64,000 nucleotides of DNA from Streptomyces olivochromogenes (GCF_001514115.1 NZ_KQ948467.1:206545-270544), one strand, 5' to 3'. Shown: positions 24,569 to 33,882, numbered from the stretch's first letter. Notes: generated by a model from the sequence alone, not told the origin. Translations and numbers: made by a program.

Positions 24569-24892
24569 ATGCCTCGTGGGTCGAGCCCCAAGCGGGTACG
24601 GCAGTACGAACACATCAAGGAAAACGCCGAGCAGCGCGGCGAGAGCACGAAGCGGGCCAAGGAGATCGCCTCCCGCACGGTCAACAAGGAACGCGCCCGC
24701 ACCGGCGAGTCGAAGACGGCGAGCAGGACGTCCACGCAGGACAAGTCGTCCTCCCAGCGGGGCGGTCAGCGCTCACACAGCGGCTCTCAAGGCCCTACTT
24801 ACGACCAGCTGTACGAGGAGGCCCAGCGTCGCAACATCGAAGGGCGCTCGTCCATGAACAAGGCCCAGCTCAAGGAGGAACTCGGCAAGTAG
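24569..24892 (+). CDS. Small basic protein with Rho_N-like C-terminus
   Basis: 107 residues, strongly charged. The N-terminus (PRGSSPKRVRQYEHIKENAE, RAKEIASRTVNKERARTGES) is a basic helix often labelled plasmid stabilisation protein in Streptomyces. A Ser/Gln-rich linker follows. The last 35 residues (TYDQLYEEAQRRNIEGRSSM, NKAQLKEELGK) match the helix-extended-loop-helix of Rho N-terminal (SAP-like) nucleic-acid-binding modules. GGGAG precedes the ATG. Likely nucleic-acid binding; role unknown. Confidence 0.75.
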   Translation: MPRGSSPKRVRQYEHIKENAEQRGESTKRAKEIASRTVNKERARTGESKTASRTSTQDKSSSQRGGQRSHSGSQGPTYDQLYEEAQRRNIEGRSSMNKAQLKEELGK

Positions 24893-24927
24893 AGCGGGGA
24901 CCTGCCGTTTTCGGGTGTCGGTGTCGT

Positions 24928-24950
24928 CCGGTCCTTTGCTGAAGGGCCGG
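24928..24950 (+). terminator. Hairpin terminator
   Basis: CCGGTCCTT pairs with AAGGGCCGG around a TGCTG loop (one G-T pair), 35 bases after the Rho_N-like gene. Confidence 0.6.
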
Positions 24951-25025
24951 GATTAGGGACCACCGACCGGGGAACGCGCGCTTTGACCCGGAATATCCGG
25001 ACTGTTCGAATGCGAGGAGGATGCC

Positions 25026-25646
25026 GTGAGTACCGTGAAGGAATCCATCGACGTCGACGTCCCGCTGCACCGTGTGTACAACCAGTGGACGCAGTTCGAG
25101 GAGTTCCCGCTCTTCATGGACGGTGTCGAGGAGGTCCGTCAGATCGATGCCGAGCACTGCCACTGGACGACGAAGGTCGCTGGTGCCCGGCGCGAGTTCG
25201 ACACCGAGATCGTCGACCAGCTGCCCGATGAGCGGATCTCCTGGCGCACTGTGGGCGGCGAGGCCGAGCAGAGGGGCGTCGTCACGTTCCAGAGGCTCGA
25301 CGACGCGCACACCCGCATCAGCCTGGCCATGGAGTTCGAACCCCACGGCATGGCGGAGAAGGCGGGTGACGTGCTCGGTGTGCTCGACCGGCAGGTGAAG
25401 GGTGACCTGAGGCGGTTCAAAGGCTTCATCGAAGAGCACGGGCAGGAAACCGGCGGCTGGCGCGGCCGGATCAGGCCCGCCGACGCCGACACCGGGCCGT
25501 CCGCCGGGGAGGCCTCGATCAGGGAGACGCCGCAGTCCCGGATGACCGGTGAAGGGGCGCCGGTCGGGCCCGAGGACGCGCAAGAGGCCTCGCAGGGTTT
25601 CTCGGGATCGCTTCCGGCTGACCCGGACGACATGCGGCACGGCTGA
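25026..25646 (+). CDS. SRPBCC (START-like) protein
   Basis: 206 residues from GTG with GGAGGAT upstream. SIDVDVPLHRVYNQWTQFEE, FPLFMDGVEEVRQIDAEHCH and ISWRTVGGEAEQRGVVTFQR, then VLDRQVKGDLRRFKGFIEEH, give the helix-grip fold of polyketide-cyclase/START-like proteins. It binds hydrophobic small molecules in other members. Residues 145-206 are an unusual disordered, acidic tail. In Streptomyces this type lies with stress genes. A deleted cousin sits at 15461-15662. Confidence 0.8.
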   Translation: MSTVKESIDVDVPLHRVYNQWTQFEEFPLFMDGVEEVRQIDAEHCHWTTKVAGARREFDTEIVDQLPDERISWRTVGGEAEQRGVVTFQRLDDAHTRISLAMEFEPHGMAEKAGDVLGVLDRQVKGDLRRFKGFIEEHGQETGGWRGRIRPADADTGPSAGEASIRETPQSRMTGEGAPVGPEDAQEASQGFSGSLPADPDDMRHG

Positions 25647-26457
25647 CGAGCACCCGGCCTCAGGACTGGCACCGCCCCGAAAAGGATCCGGCAACCGTGT
25701 CCACCTGCAGAGCGGCCGTCTCGTCCTCGCCCTGACCTCCCCGTTCACGCACCCCAGTTTCATCCACGTTCGGCGGGTCGGCGGAAGCCGCGGTCGATCC
25801 CGTACAGCTGCTCGACTGCATGGACGGCTATCTCGACTTCATGGACGGCTATAGGGACGGGCGGTTGCCGGACGGGCTGATCTCGCTCGATTGACCCACG
25901 TGCCCCCGGCATCCACGGCCCTCACCGCCGCGGCGCCGAGGATTGTCTGCGCGACTCAGAGCTTCAGCCTGCATGGGTCGGCATCGACCGTGCGAATTTC
26001 ACAGGCGGCGACTGCTGGCGAGAATGGCGCACGCCGAAAGAACAGCCGATTGTCGCTCTGCCAAAATCGGACGTACCGATTGGCCTCTGCGCTGCCACCA
26101 TGCAATACAGATCTACCAAGGTTGTCGTGATCAAGCCCGTGGCCCGCGGGCCTCAGCGCCGGATGATGATGTCGTCCCACTCGTCATCACCACCTTGATC
26201 GCTGCCGGGGTGCCGGAGAAGCGTGCGAGTGATGTGGTGGGGACGTCTCTTCCGTGATCGTTGCCAAGCCAGGCTTCGGTGATGGCACCTGATCCCGGTC
26301 GCTGCGCCTCCATCGATCCGAGCCGCGCCGCGGCCACGAGGTGGGGCTCTGCTCCCGCTCGCAGGCTCCGGCCTCGGGTAGGCGCTGTCACGGCACACCG
26401 GGTCGAGACACATCAGAGCTGTGGGTGACTCTGCCTCGACCTTGGTGAGCCGTAGCT
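25647..26457. other. 811-bp gap with relic traces
   Basis: On the plus strand 25797-25893, DPVQLLDCMDGYLDFMDGYR with DGRLPDGLISLD then TGA looks like the tail of a lost gene. It contains a direct repeat of DCMDGYLD/DFMDGYRD. From 25950 to 26130 the DNA is noticeably less GC-rich. APDDDVVPLVITTLIAAGVP (about 26160-26215) is also isolated. No complete gene. Confidence 0.35.
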
Positions 26458-28893
26458 TCAGGGGGAATCCTGGATGACTTGCTCGGACCAGATCGTCTTG
26501 CCGTTCTGGCCATGGCGGCAGCCCCATCGTCCGCCGAGTTGAGAGACGAGGAACAGGCCGCGTCCTCCCTCGTCGGTTATGCGGGCACGCCGCAGGCGGG
26601 GTTGGGTGCTGCTGGAGTCGGTGACCTCGCACACCAGGACGTGGTGGCGAATCAGGCGGAGGTCCATTGGCGGACGGCCGTAGCGGATGGCGTTGGTGAC
26701 CAGTTCGCTGACGATGAGTTCGGTGGTGAAGAGGAGGTCGTCCAGGCCCCACATGGTGAGTTGGCGGGTTATCCACTCTCGAGCCTTGGAGACGGCTGCC
26801 GGATCGGCCGGAATCTCCCAGTGAGCCGTGTCCGCCGCTGGGACGGCGCGGGTGCGGGCCAGCAGCAGGGCCGCGTCGTCGCGCGGGGCCTGGTCTGCCA
26901 GGTCGGCGAGGAGGGCCCGACCGGTTTCGTCCAGGGCACGATCCGGACGGCAGTGCGCGGTGAGGGCTTCCGTCAGGCGCGGCAGGCCTTGGCCGATGTC
27001 GCGATCGCCTCGTTCGACCAGGCCATCGGTGTAGAGAGCGAGGACGCTGCCCGGCTCGACGTCGATCACAGTGGTCTCGTACGGCATGCCGCTGAGGGCG
27101 AGTGGTGGCCCCGGGGAGATCCCGACTGCTTCGGCGGTCCCGTCGGGCCGGACCAGGACGGGTGGCGGGTGCCCGGCACTGGCGATGGCGCAGCGCCTGG
27201 TGACCGGGTCGTAGACCGCGTACAGGCATGTGCCGCCGACGGTGTCGCGGTCGCCGGACGGGGCTTCGGCCGCGAGGCGCTGGACCAGGTCCGCGATCCG
27301 GGTGAGCAACTCGTCCGGTTCGAGTTCCAGGTCCGCTAGCGTCTGGATGGCGGCGCGCAGGCGGCCCATGGTGGCGCTTGCGTGCATGCCGTGGCCGACC
27401 ACGTCTCCGGCGACGAGGGCCACCCGGAGAGAGGGCAGAGCAATGCAGTCGTACCAATCACCGCCGATGTCCGCTCCCCCGCCTGCAGGCAGATAGACGC
27501 CGGCGGTCTCAGCTGCCGGAGTGTCGGTCGTGGCCGGGGGAAGGAGACGCTGCTGCAGCGCTACGGCCGCCCGGTGCTCGCGCGTGTAACGGCGAGCGTT
27601 GTCGATGGCGAGCGCACCCCGTGAGCTGATCTGCTTCATGAGATCCGCCTCGTCCTCGGTGAAGGGGGCGGATCGGCCGCAACGCCAGGCCGATATGGCG
27701 CCGAGCGTGTGCCCGCGGGCATGCAACGGTGCCACCATCACCGAATGGGCGTCCTTCGGGACGAGGTACACGACCAGTTGCGGGTCTCTGACCATGGCGA
27801 TGAAGTCGTCAAGGTCGAAGACGACCGGCTCGCCATGGTGGAAGCTGTGCAGCAGGGGGTGGTCGGGAAGGGGTGGGATGGACTCGCCGCACTCGATGCC
27901 GGCCGGCCAGTCTGCGCCGGCCGGCGCAAGGGCCGCGTTGCCCATGTCTCCACCGCCCAGTTGCTTCGACGGTTCGTCCCCGTCGAAAACGGAGTGCGCA
28001 AGGTCGACGGCGGCGAGGTCCCCGAAGGCAGGTGCGAGGACGTCCGCAAGGTCCTGCGCAGTGCGCACGACATCCAGGGATCCTCCTACGCGCTCGGCCA
28101 CCTCGCGGGCGAGATCCAGATTCCGGCGGGCGCGCATCTGGTCGGCGTTGTCCAGGTACAGGGCCGCGACCCCCGTGGGGCGTCCTCGCGCGTCCTCCAG
28201 ACGGAAGGCGGACAGCGACAGCGCGCGCTGTTGCGCCGGATCGTGCCGCCAGCTCACGTGCTGGTTTCTGCGGACCACTGGGGCACCCGTCTCGAGTACC
28301 TGGCGCAGTACTGCCTCGAGGCCCTCGGCGTCTTCGGCGCACAGCACGTCGCTCAGCCGAGCGCCGGGCTGTACCGGACGGCCGTCGAGAGTGCCCGGCG
28401 TGGCGTTCGTCTGCACAGTGGTGAGATCCGTGTCGTACACAGCGATCGTGATTCGGTTCTGTGCGGACAGCGCACGCAGGAGCGCCACGCCGTGCTCGTG
28501 GCCGGCGACGTGGCGTGTAGGGGCCGCCAGGACGAGGACCTCCGCCGAGCCGGGGCACCCCATCTTGGTGGTCCGGAAGGTGACATCGATGGTGTCGCCG
28601 CACTGATGCCACAGCCGTACCCGGCCGGACGCCGGCATCTCCGCGTCACGCAGGTCGTCCGGGAGGTCGGCCACCAATTCCCGCACGAGGCGGCCACAGA
28701 CCTCCTCGGCGCGGAACCCCGTCAGCTCCTCTGCTGCCCCGGTCCACCGGACCACCGCGCCTCGATGGTCGAGTACGGCGGCTGCCGGACCGTCGAAGGC
28801 GTGCGACCTGCCGCTGGGACCGGAACCGGAGGCGCCCGTCGGTTCTTGGGTGGCGCCTGCCGAGCGGGTGTTCTTGACATTCTCTATGTCCAT
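26458..28893 (-). CDS. PAS-GAF-SpoIIE (PP2C) phosphatase with HATPase domain, copy 1
   Basis: 811 residues. Order: PAS (DGPAAAVLDHRGAVVRWTGA, 30-135), second PAS-like (TIAVYDTDLTTVQTN, 145-255), GAF (about 285-450), SpoIIE phosphatase (GADIGGDWYDCIALP, VALVAGDVVGHGMHASATMG, LALYTDGLVERGDRDIGQGL, DDAALLLART; 470-680), HATPase (FTTELIVSELVTNAIRYGRP, ITDEGGRGLFLVSQLGGRWG). Metal-binding Asp residues are present. Such proteins dephosphorylate STAS antagonists and may also phosphorylate them, setting sigma-factor activity. Start ATG 28893 follows AAGGAAG; the longer open frame overlaps copy 2. The nearby STAS-ANTAR protein is a plausible substrate. Confidence 0.9.
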   Translation of the reverse strand: MDIENVKNTRSAGATQEPTGASGSGPSGRSHAFDGPAAAVLDHRGAVVRWTGAAEELTGFRAEEVCGRLVRELVADLPDDLRDAEMPASGRVRLWHQCGDTIDVTFRTTKMGCPGSAEVLVLAAPTRHVAGHEHGVALLRALSAQNRITIAVYDTDLTTVQTNATPGTLDGRPVQPGARLSDVLCAEDAEGLEAVLRQVLETGAPVVRRNQHVSWRHDPAQQRALSLSAFRLEDARGRPTGVAALYLDNADQMRARRNLDLAREVAERVGGSLDVVRTAQDLADVLAPAFGDLAAVDLAHSVFDGDEPSKQLGGGDMGNAALAPAGADWPAGIECGESIPPLPDHPLLHSFHHGEPVVFDLDDFIAMVRDPQLVVYLVPKDAHSVMVAPLHARGHTLGAISAWRCGRSAPFTEDEADLMKQISSRGALAIDNARRYTREHRAAVALQQRLLPPATTDTPAAETAGVYLPAGGGADIGGDWYDCIALPSLRVALVAGDVVGHGMHASATMGRLRAAIQTLADLELEPDELLTRIADLVQRLAAEAPSGDRDTVGGTCLYAVYDPVTRRCAIASAGHPPPVLVRPDGTAEAVGISPGPPLALSGMPYETTVIDVEPGSVLALYTDGLVERGDRDIGQGLPRLTEALTAHCRPDRALDETGRALLADLADQAPRDDAALLLARTRAVPAADTAHWEIPADPAAVSKAREWITRQLTMWGLDDLLFTTELIVSELVTNAIRYGRPPMDLRLIRHHVLVCEVTDSSSTQPRLRRARITDEGGRGLFLVSQLGGRWGCRHGQNGKTIWSEQVIQDSP

Positions 28894-28973
28894 ATGTGGC
28901 TTCCTTAGCGAGAGCCTGCGGTTCGAGAGATCGGCATGCTGTGGCGGCCGTCGGCCACCCGGTCGGTCGCGCG

Positions 28974-31436
28974 TCACGCCGCAAGGGCTTTGGAGGGCAG
29001 GTCTTGTTCGGCCCAGACGACCTTGCCGTCCGTCGCGGAGCGGGAGCCCCACCTGCGGGACAAGTGAGCGATGAGGGAAAGACCGCGGCCGTTCTCGTCG
29101 ATGGTGTGGGGATGACGGGGGCGTGGGTGGCTGGGGTTGCTGTCGGAGACTTCGCAAGTCAAGACCTGGTGCTGGATGAGCCGTAGGCGGATCGGCCCGC
29201 CGCCGTAGCGGATCGCGTTGGTGACCAGTTCACTGACGATCAGCTGCTCGGTGGCCACCAGATGATCAAGCCCCCATTCGCTGAGCTGATGGGCGGCTGC
29301 CTGCCGGGCGATGCGGACGGCAGCCGGGTCGTTCGGCAGTTCCCAGGAGGCGACCTGGGCCGCTTCGAGTCCGCGAGTCCGCGCAAGGAGCAAGGTGACA
29401 TCGTCGGCCGGGGCCTGAGTCGGCAAGGTCTCGATCACGTGAGAGCACAGGTCCTCCAGGGACGGACCGGACCCTGCCAGGGCGGCGCCCAGGCGATCCA
29501 GGCCCACGTCGATGTCGTCGTCGCGGGACTCGACCAGACCGTCGGTGTAGAGCGCGAGCAGCGTTCCCTCGGGTAGTTCCAGTTCCACGGACTCGAAGGG
29601 GATCAGACCGAGGCCGAGGCCCAGCGGGGCCCCGGCGGGCATGTCGGGGAAAGTGATGTGGCCCTGCGGGTCGATGATCGCGGGCGGGGGATGCCCGGCC
29701 CGCGCCATCGTGCACCGCCGGGTGACCGGGTCGTAGACGGCATACAGACAGGTGGCGCCTACCGCCGCGGGGAGCTGGTCCGGAGCGTCGGTGTCTTCCT
29801 CGCTCAGCCTTCTGACCGTGTCGTCGAGGTGCGCCAGCAGTTCGTGGGGAGGCAGTTCCATGTCCGCGAGCGTGCGGACGGCGGTGCGCAGTCGGCCCAT
29901 CGTCGCCGCGGCGTTGATGCCGTGTCCGACCACATCTCCGACGACGAGGGCCACCCGGGCGCCGGACAGCTTGATCACATCGAACCAGTCACCCCCCACA
30001 CCGTGGTCCATGTCGGCCGGCACATAGCGCGAGGCCACATCGAGGGCGGCGCCGCCGCCCACATGGTGGGGGAGCAGGTCGCGTTGGAGCGTCAGGGCCG
30101 CGGTGCGTTGACGGGCGTACTGGAGAGCGTTGTCCAGACTGAGCGCGGCCCGGGTGACGAGTTCCTCGGCGAGGAGGAGGTCGTCCTCCTGGAACGGCGT
30201 CGATTCCTCGGAGCGGCCGAACACGGCCAGTCCCAGCACACAGCGCCGCGCCCGGATGGGTACGACCATCAGAGAGTGGACGCCGGTGTCACGAAGCTTC
30301 TGCGTCCGCACAGGGTCGTGACTGACCCAGGGGCCTGAACAGGTGTCCAGCACCGATTCCAGGTACGACCTGCCCGTGCGCAGGGCGGTGGCGAACAGCG
30401 ACGTCGGGAAGGGGCGGACCACCTCTTCGCGCACCCATGGCAACTTGAGGATGCTCGGGTCGACGGAGGCCACACCGGCACGGCGCAGCACAGGTGGGCG
30501 GCCGTTGGCGTTGCCGGTCCCCGCCGAGGGATCCACGCCGAACGGAACCGACTCCATCAGGTCGACGACTGCGTGGTCGGCCAGCAGGGGCACGGCGAGG
30601 TCGGCCAGTTCCTGGCCGGTCCGCATGACCTCGAGGGTGCTGCCGATGCGCGTGCTGGCTTCGCTGAGGATGGCAAGGCGCTCGCGCGCCCGCCGGTTGC
30701 CGGTGACGTCCACGCTCATGGAGCACACTGCCAGCGCCGTGCCGTCGGCGTCCTGGAGGCAGAAGAACGAGGCCGAGAACGCGTGCTCCCGGCGCCGGTC
30801 CGTCGACGACCACGCCCGGTACTCGTGGACCATGGTGGTGCCGCTCTCCAGCACCTGCCGCATCACCACCTCGAGCGCTTCGGCCTCGACGGCGGGCAGT
30901 GAGTCCCGCAGGCGGCGTCCGAACCGTCGCTCGCGAGGAGTGCCGTCGTGGCGCTCCATGGCGTCGTTGACCCAGGTACAGCGCAGCTGCGGGTCATAGA
31001 CGGCGATGCCGACCGGTGAGTGGGCCAGGAGCGACTCCCGCACAGCTTCGTCGGACGCCCCCGAGGACAGGGTGCCTATGTCGGTTACGGACACCAGCCA
31101 CCGGGTGCCGGCGTCCTGCCCCCACAGCAGCGAGATCCGCAGCGTCATTCTGATGGCGTGGCCGTCGCGGTGACGGACCGTCACGGTGCCGGACCAGCCA
31201 CCCTGGGCACGGCACTGCTCGGCGAACACCGAAGCACTCGGGGCTTTCTCGGCGGGCGGCAGCAGGTGTGCGGCGGACCGGCCCACCACTTCCCTGGCCG
31301 AGTACCCGACAAGCTGCTCGGCGGCGTGCGTCCACCCCACCACGGTCCCCTCCGCATCGAGCATCGCTATTGCCGCATCGGGTGTCTCTCGGGGACTCAC
31401 CGGTTCGGTGAGTGGCGTGTGGTCGGTGTTCGTCAT
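28974..31436 (-). CDS. PAS-GAF-SpoIIE (PP2C) phosphatase with HATPase domain, copy 2
   Basis: 820 residues, tandem with and upstream of copy 1 (80 bp apart). PAS (AAIAMLDAEGTVVGWTHAAE), second PAS (PVGIAVYDPQLRCTWVND), GAF (VRTGQELADLAVPLLADHAV onward, VHSLMVVPIRARRCVLGLAV), SpoIIE (GVGGDWFDVIKLSGARVALV, GDVVGHGINAAATMGRLRTA, YTDGLVES, DDVTLLLART), HATPase (SELVTNAIRYGGGPIRLRLI, DENGRGLSLIAHL). All catalytic motifs are kept. ATG 31436 has GGGAAG upstream. The two genes share domain order but differ clearly in sensor sequence, so they probably read different signals into one partner-switch circuit. Confidence 0.9.
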   Translation of the reverse strand: MTNTDHTPLTEPVSPRETPDAAIAMLDAEGTVVGWTHAAEQLVGYSAREVVGRSAAHLLPPAEKAPSASVFAEQCRAQGGWSGTVTVRHRDGHAIRMTLRISLLWGQDAGTRWLVSVTDIGTLSSGASDEAVRESLLAHSPVGIAVYDPQLRCTWVNDAMERHDGTPRERRFGRRLRDSLPAVEAEALEVVMRQVLESGTTMVHEYRAWSSTDRRREHAFSASFFCLQDADGTALAVCSMSVDVTGNRRARERLAILSEASTRIGSTLEVMRTGQELADLAVPLLADHAVVDLMESVPFGVDPSAGTGNANGRPPVLRRAGVASVDPSILKLPWVREEVVRPFPTSLFATALRTGRSYLESVLDTCSGPWVSHDPVRTQKLRDTGVHSLMVVPIRARRCVLGLAVFGRSEESTPFQEDDLLLAEELVTRAALSLDNALQYARQRTAALTLQRDLLPHHVGGGAALDVASRYVPADMDHGVGGDWFDVIKLSGARVALVVGDVVGHGINAAATMGRLRTAVRTLADMELPPHELLAHLDDTVRRLSEEDTDAPDQLPAAVGATCLYAVYDPVTRRCTMARAGHPPPAIIDPQGHITFPDMPAGAPLGLGLGLIPFESVELELPEGTLLALYTDGLVESRDDDIDVGLDRLGAALAGSGPSLEDLCSHVIETLPTQAPADDVTLLLARTRGLEAAQVASWELPNDPAAVRIARQAAAHQLSEWGLDHLVATEQLIVSELVTNAIRYGGGPIRLRLIQHQVLTCEVSDSNPSHPRPRHPHTIDENGRGLSLIAHLSRRWGSRSATDGKVVWAEQDLPSKALAA

Positions 31437-31915
31437 CCGGTTCTTCCCATCGGTGGGGGTGTGAGACAGCGTCGGCACGATCCGTGGCTGTGGTGGAAGA
31501 GGATCGGCCCGGGAGGACCTGCCGCGCTGGGCGGGCGATATTGCGCGCGACCTCTCCGACGGTTCAGCGATCTACCGGCACGACGTCCGCCGACCTTGGA
31601 CCACTTTGTCCACTTCTGATGGAATAGTCAGATACGACGGCTATATCGTCAAGTCCCCCAAAACTGATTAAACGCGCAAATGTGACCGTAAGGCGGTGTG
31701 GGTACCTCTTTGGTGACCTGGTTGACCGTGGTCTCGTGTCGCGCGGTGAGGGGGAGTGCCGCGGTTTCTGTGGGTTTCTCCTGGGCGAGCCGCAGGGCCG
31801 GGTCCTGCTCGTTGACGAAGGCGGAGAGCGTGTCGTCGCTCGGCTTGCCTCGGCACTGCTCGGCGAGGTCATGCCGCCGCCCGCCGTGCGGGCCATTCTT
31901 GTCGCCTCGACATTT
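31437..31915. other. Gap between phosphatase and operator region
   Basis: No confident gene. On the minus strand about 31680-31860, DDTLSAFVNEQDPALRLAQE and TALPLTARHETTVNQ-like text is coding-like but has no family I recognise, and its only upstream Met lies beyond the operator palindromes. Confidence 0.3.
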
Positions 31916-31966
31916 CCATACGGCGTATGGTAAACCTGAGAGGGTAGTTCCGTACGCCGTATGGAA
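31916..31966. promoter_or_regulatory. Two CCATACG-N-CGTATGG operators
   Basis: CCATACGGCGTATGG (31916-31930) is a perfect 7+1+7 palindrome. TTCCGTACGCCGTATGGAA (31948-31966) is a 9+1+9 palindrome with one mismatch. Centres are 34 bp apart. The same palindrome overlaps the start codons of two tetR genes at 36.9 and 38.8 kb and precedes the P450 fusion. Here it lies 84-134 bp before the secreted-protein and SsgA-like genes. Confidence 0.75.
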
Positions 31967-31993
31967 CAGTTTGCTCGACCATGCCGGGCGTCG

Positions 31994-32009
31994 CATATCA
32001 CCTGATATG
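31994..32009. promoter_or_regulatory. Perfect palindrome before the secreted-protein gene
   Basis: CATATCA-CC-TGATATG, a 7+2+7 perfect inverted repeat, 40 bp before the ATG at 32050, different from the operators just upstream. Probably bound by another regulator near the transcription start. Confidence 0.4.
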
Positions 32010-32049
32010 TCCGCTTGGTGTAGATCACATCGATCGGGAAGGGAAGATC

Positions 32050-32304
32050 ATGAAGAAGCTCACGAGGCGCGTTGCCGTCGCCGCTTCCTCCGTGGCGGTC
32101 GCGAGTGCCGCTGTTCTTGGTGCCGGGGGTACGGCTTCGGCCGCGACTTCTGCATCCGCGCACGTCCACCGTCCGGCCGTCAGTGTCAACGTCGGCGACT
32201 ACCGCTGGGACCACGGTGTCGGCTACCTGCTCGAACTGGGTTACTCCTGGGACGAGATCCATGGCTGGCACTACGGCGGCCCGGACGAGATCAGCAGTCG
32301 ATGA
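32050..32304 (+). CDS. Small secreted protein
   Basis: 84 residues with ribosome site GGGAAGG. Signal peptide: KKLTRR, hydrophobic VAVAASSVAVASAAVLGAG, cleavage probably after GTASAA or SASA. The mature part (about 50 residues) is rich in His, Tyr, Trp, Asp (VNVGDYRWDHGVGYLLELGY, SWDEIHGWHYGGPDEI) and has no Cys. Family not recognised. It is the first gene downstream of the paired CCATACG palindromes and is followed 27 bp later by the SsgA-like gene. Confidence 0.8.
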   Translation: MKKLTRRVAVAASSVAVASAAVLGAGGTASAATSASAHVHRPAVSVNVGDYRWDHGVGYLLELGYSWDEIHGWHYGGPDEISSR

Positions 32305-32331
32305 ACGCCGCCCGGGCGGGAGTGGAAATCG

Positions 32332-32751
32332 ATGGAGTCTTTGAAGACCGTCATGCACGGGGTGGCCGTAGAGCTTGTCATCTCGCCTACCTACTCGCTG
32401 TCCATGTGCATGAGCCTGCGGTACGAGCCCGCTGATCCCTATGTCGTCCGTGCCGTCTTCTTCACCGACACTGACGAGCCGACCGAATGGGTTCTGGGGC
32501 GTGACCTTCTAGCCGATGGTCTGACCGGCTCCGCAGGGTGTGGGGACATTCGGGTCTGGCCGGCCGTCGGCCGTGGTGACCAGGCTATGTACATCGTCCT
32601 CGGGTCTCCGGCGGGCACCGCCCTGCTCGAGGTTCCCGTGCAGGACGTCAGGACCTTCGTGGAGGACACGGAGGCGCTGGTGCCACGGGGTACCGAGTCC
32701 GGGCGCATCGACTGGGAGCTCGAACTGGCGAACCTGTTCGCGAAAGGCTGA
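32332..32751 (+). CDS. SsgA-like (SALP) sporulation/cell-division protein
   Basis: 139 residues, the usual SALP length. VAVELVISPTYSLSMCMSLR, DPYVVRAVFFTDTDEPTEWV, LGRDLLADGLTGSAGCGDIR and LEVPVQDVRTFVEDTEALVP GTE are clear family blocks. SALPs are found only in morphologically complex actinobacteria; SsgA and SsgB place FtsZ rings for sporulation. This paralog's own step is unknown. The ATG at 32332 follows GGGAGTGGAA. It probably shares a transcript with the secreted protein. A fragment of a second SALP lies at 54056-54190. Confidence 0.9.
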   Translation: MESLKTVMHGVAVELVISPTYSLSMCMSLRYEPADPYVVRAVFFTDTDEPTEWVLGRDLLADGLTGSAGCGDIRVWPAVGRGDQAMYIVLGSPAGTALLEVPVQDVRTFVEDTEALVPRGTESGRIDWELELANLFAKG

Positions 32752-32821
32752 GAGAAGCCTCCCAACCGTCGTGCCGCTGGGGATCTTTGTCCCGGTGGCA
32801 GAAGAGAAGGAAAGAGTATTC

Positions 32822-33151
32822 ATGTCCCAGTACCAGCTTCGTGTCTACACACTGTGCGGCCCTGAGGCGCTCGTCGCCTACGAGAACATCTGGGCCAAGC
32901 ACATTCCCGGTATGGCCAAGCACAGGATCGCTACGCATGGCGTCTGGACGGTGCCTGAGGCCGCCGGGAGTGAGGCGCCCCAGCTGTACGCCCTCGTTTC
33001 CTACCGGGACGCCGACGACGTTCAGGAGCGGTTGGAGGCGTATCTCTCCAGCCCCGAATTCCGTGCGGACATGGAGGGCTTCGACATCAGTCAGATCGTC
33101 GGCGTCGCCGAGTCCGTGCTGACGCCCACCGCCGACTCGCCTTTGCGGTGA
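32822..33151 (+). CDS. NIPSNAP-family protein
   Basis: 109 residues with AAGGAAAG before the ATG. MSQYQLRVYTLCGPEALVAY, ENIWAKHIPGMAKHRIATHG and QLYALVSYRDADDVQERLEA fit the ferredoxin-like dimeric barrel of NIPSNAP proteins, which bacteria often encode near monooxygenase or catabolic genes. No catalytic residues are known for the family. It lies 70 bp after the SsgA-like gene. Confidence 0.8.
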   Translation: MSQYQLRVYTLCGPEALVAYENIWAKHIPGMAKHRIATHGVWTVPEAAGSEAPQLYALVSYRDADDVQERLEAYLSSPEFRADMEGFDISQIVGVAESVLTPTADSPLR

Positions 33152-33372
33152 CGGATACCGAGCCGCTCGAGGCCTGCGGCGACCTTCTCGTGTCAGTACG
33201 GGCGGCCGACGCCCAGTGACATGGATGGTCGGCCGGCCGGGGAGTGAACCCGTACCGGCGACACCGTGCGCCAGGTTTCGGCTGCTGCCGCGTCGCTAGC
33301 TGTTGCGGGCCATGAGGTTGTTTACAGGCATCACTGGCAACACGCTCGGTGTGAGGTCAACAGCGGTCCCCG

Positions 33373-33795
33373 CTACCGGATGTCGTGGTCGGGGTGGGTC
33401 TGGTCGTACTGGTGCCGTGCCTCAGCAATGACGGCGCGATGCGTGAGAGACCAGTCGGCGAGTGCTTTGACCAGGTGAGTCAGGCTGGCCCCGGTCTCAG
33501 TCAGGCGGTAGTCGACCTGAGCCGGGACGGTCGGGTACACGGTGCGGTGGACGAGTCCGTCGCGTTCCAGCCTGCGCACGGTGAGGGTGAGCATGCGCTG
33601 GGAGATGCCGTCGATGGCGCGTTGCAGCTCCCGGAAGCGACGCGGCCCGCCGGCGAGTTCGACGATCACGAGTACCGACCACTTGTCTCCGATGCGGTCC
33701 AGGACATCGCGGATCCCGCAGTCCGGGTGATCTTCGTGCCCGCAGGGATCGAGGTCGGCGGGCTGGGCGGTTACCTCAGTGTGCGCGGGTGACAT
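33373..33795 (-). CDS. HxlR-family transcriptional regulator
   Basis: 140 residues with the very strong site AAGGAGG. CGIRDVLDRIGDKWSVLVIV, RFRELQRAIDGISQRMLTLT and RRLERDGLVHRTVYPTVPAQ VDYRLTETG are the HxlR winged helix. A conserved Cys (C27 in DCGIRDVL) may sense aldehydes or quinones as in HxlR/YodB/QorR. It is divergent from an NAD(P)H quinone-type oxidoreductase and MFS exporter, a classic HxlR target pair. Confidence 0.9.
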   Translation of the reverse strand: MSPAHTEVTAQPADLDPCGHEDHPDCGIRDVLDRIGDKWSVLVIVELAGGPRRFRELQRAIDGISQRMLTLTVRRLERDGLVHRTVYPTVPAQVDYRLTETGASLTHLVKALADWSLTHRAVIAEARHQYDQTHPDHDIR

Positions 33796-33882
33796 CGAAC
33801 TGCCTCCTTGTGGCCGGTATCTGGGCGGATCAGGATCAAGCCTAGTTACCGAAGAGAACCACAACGGAAGACTGTGACTGAC

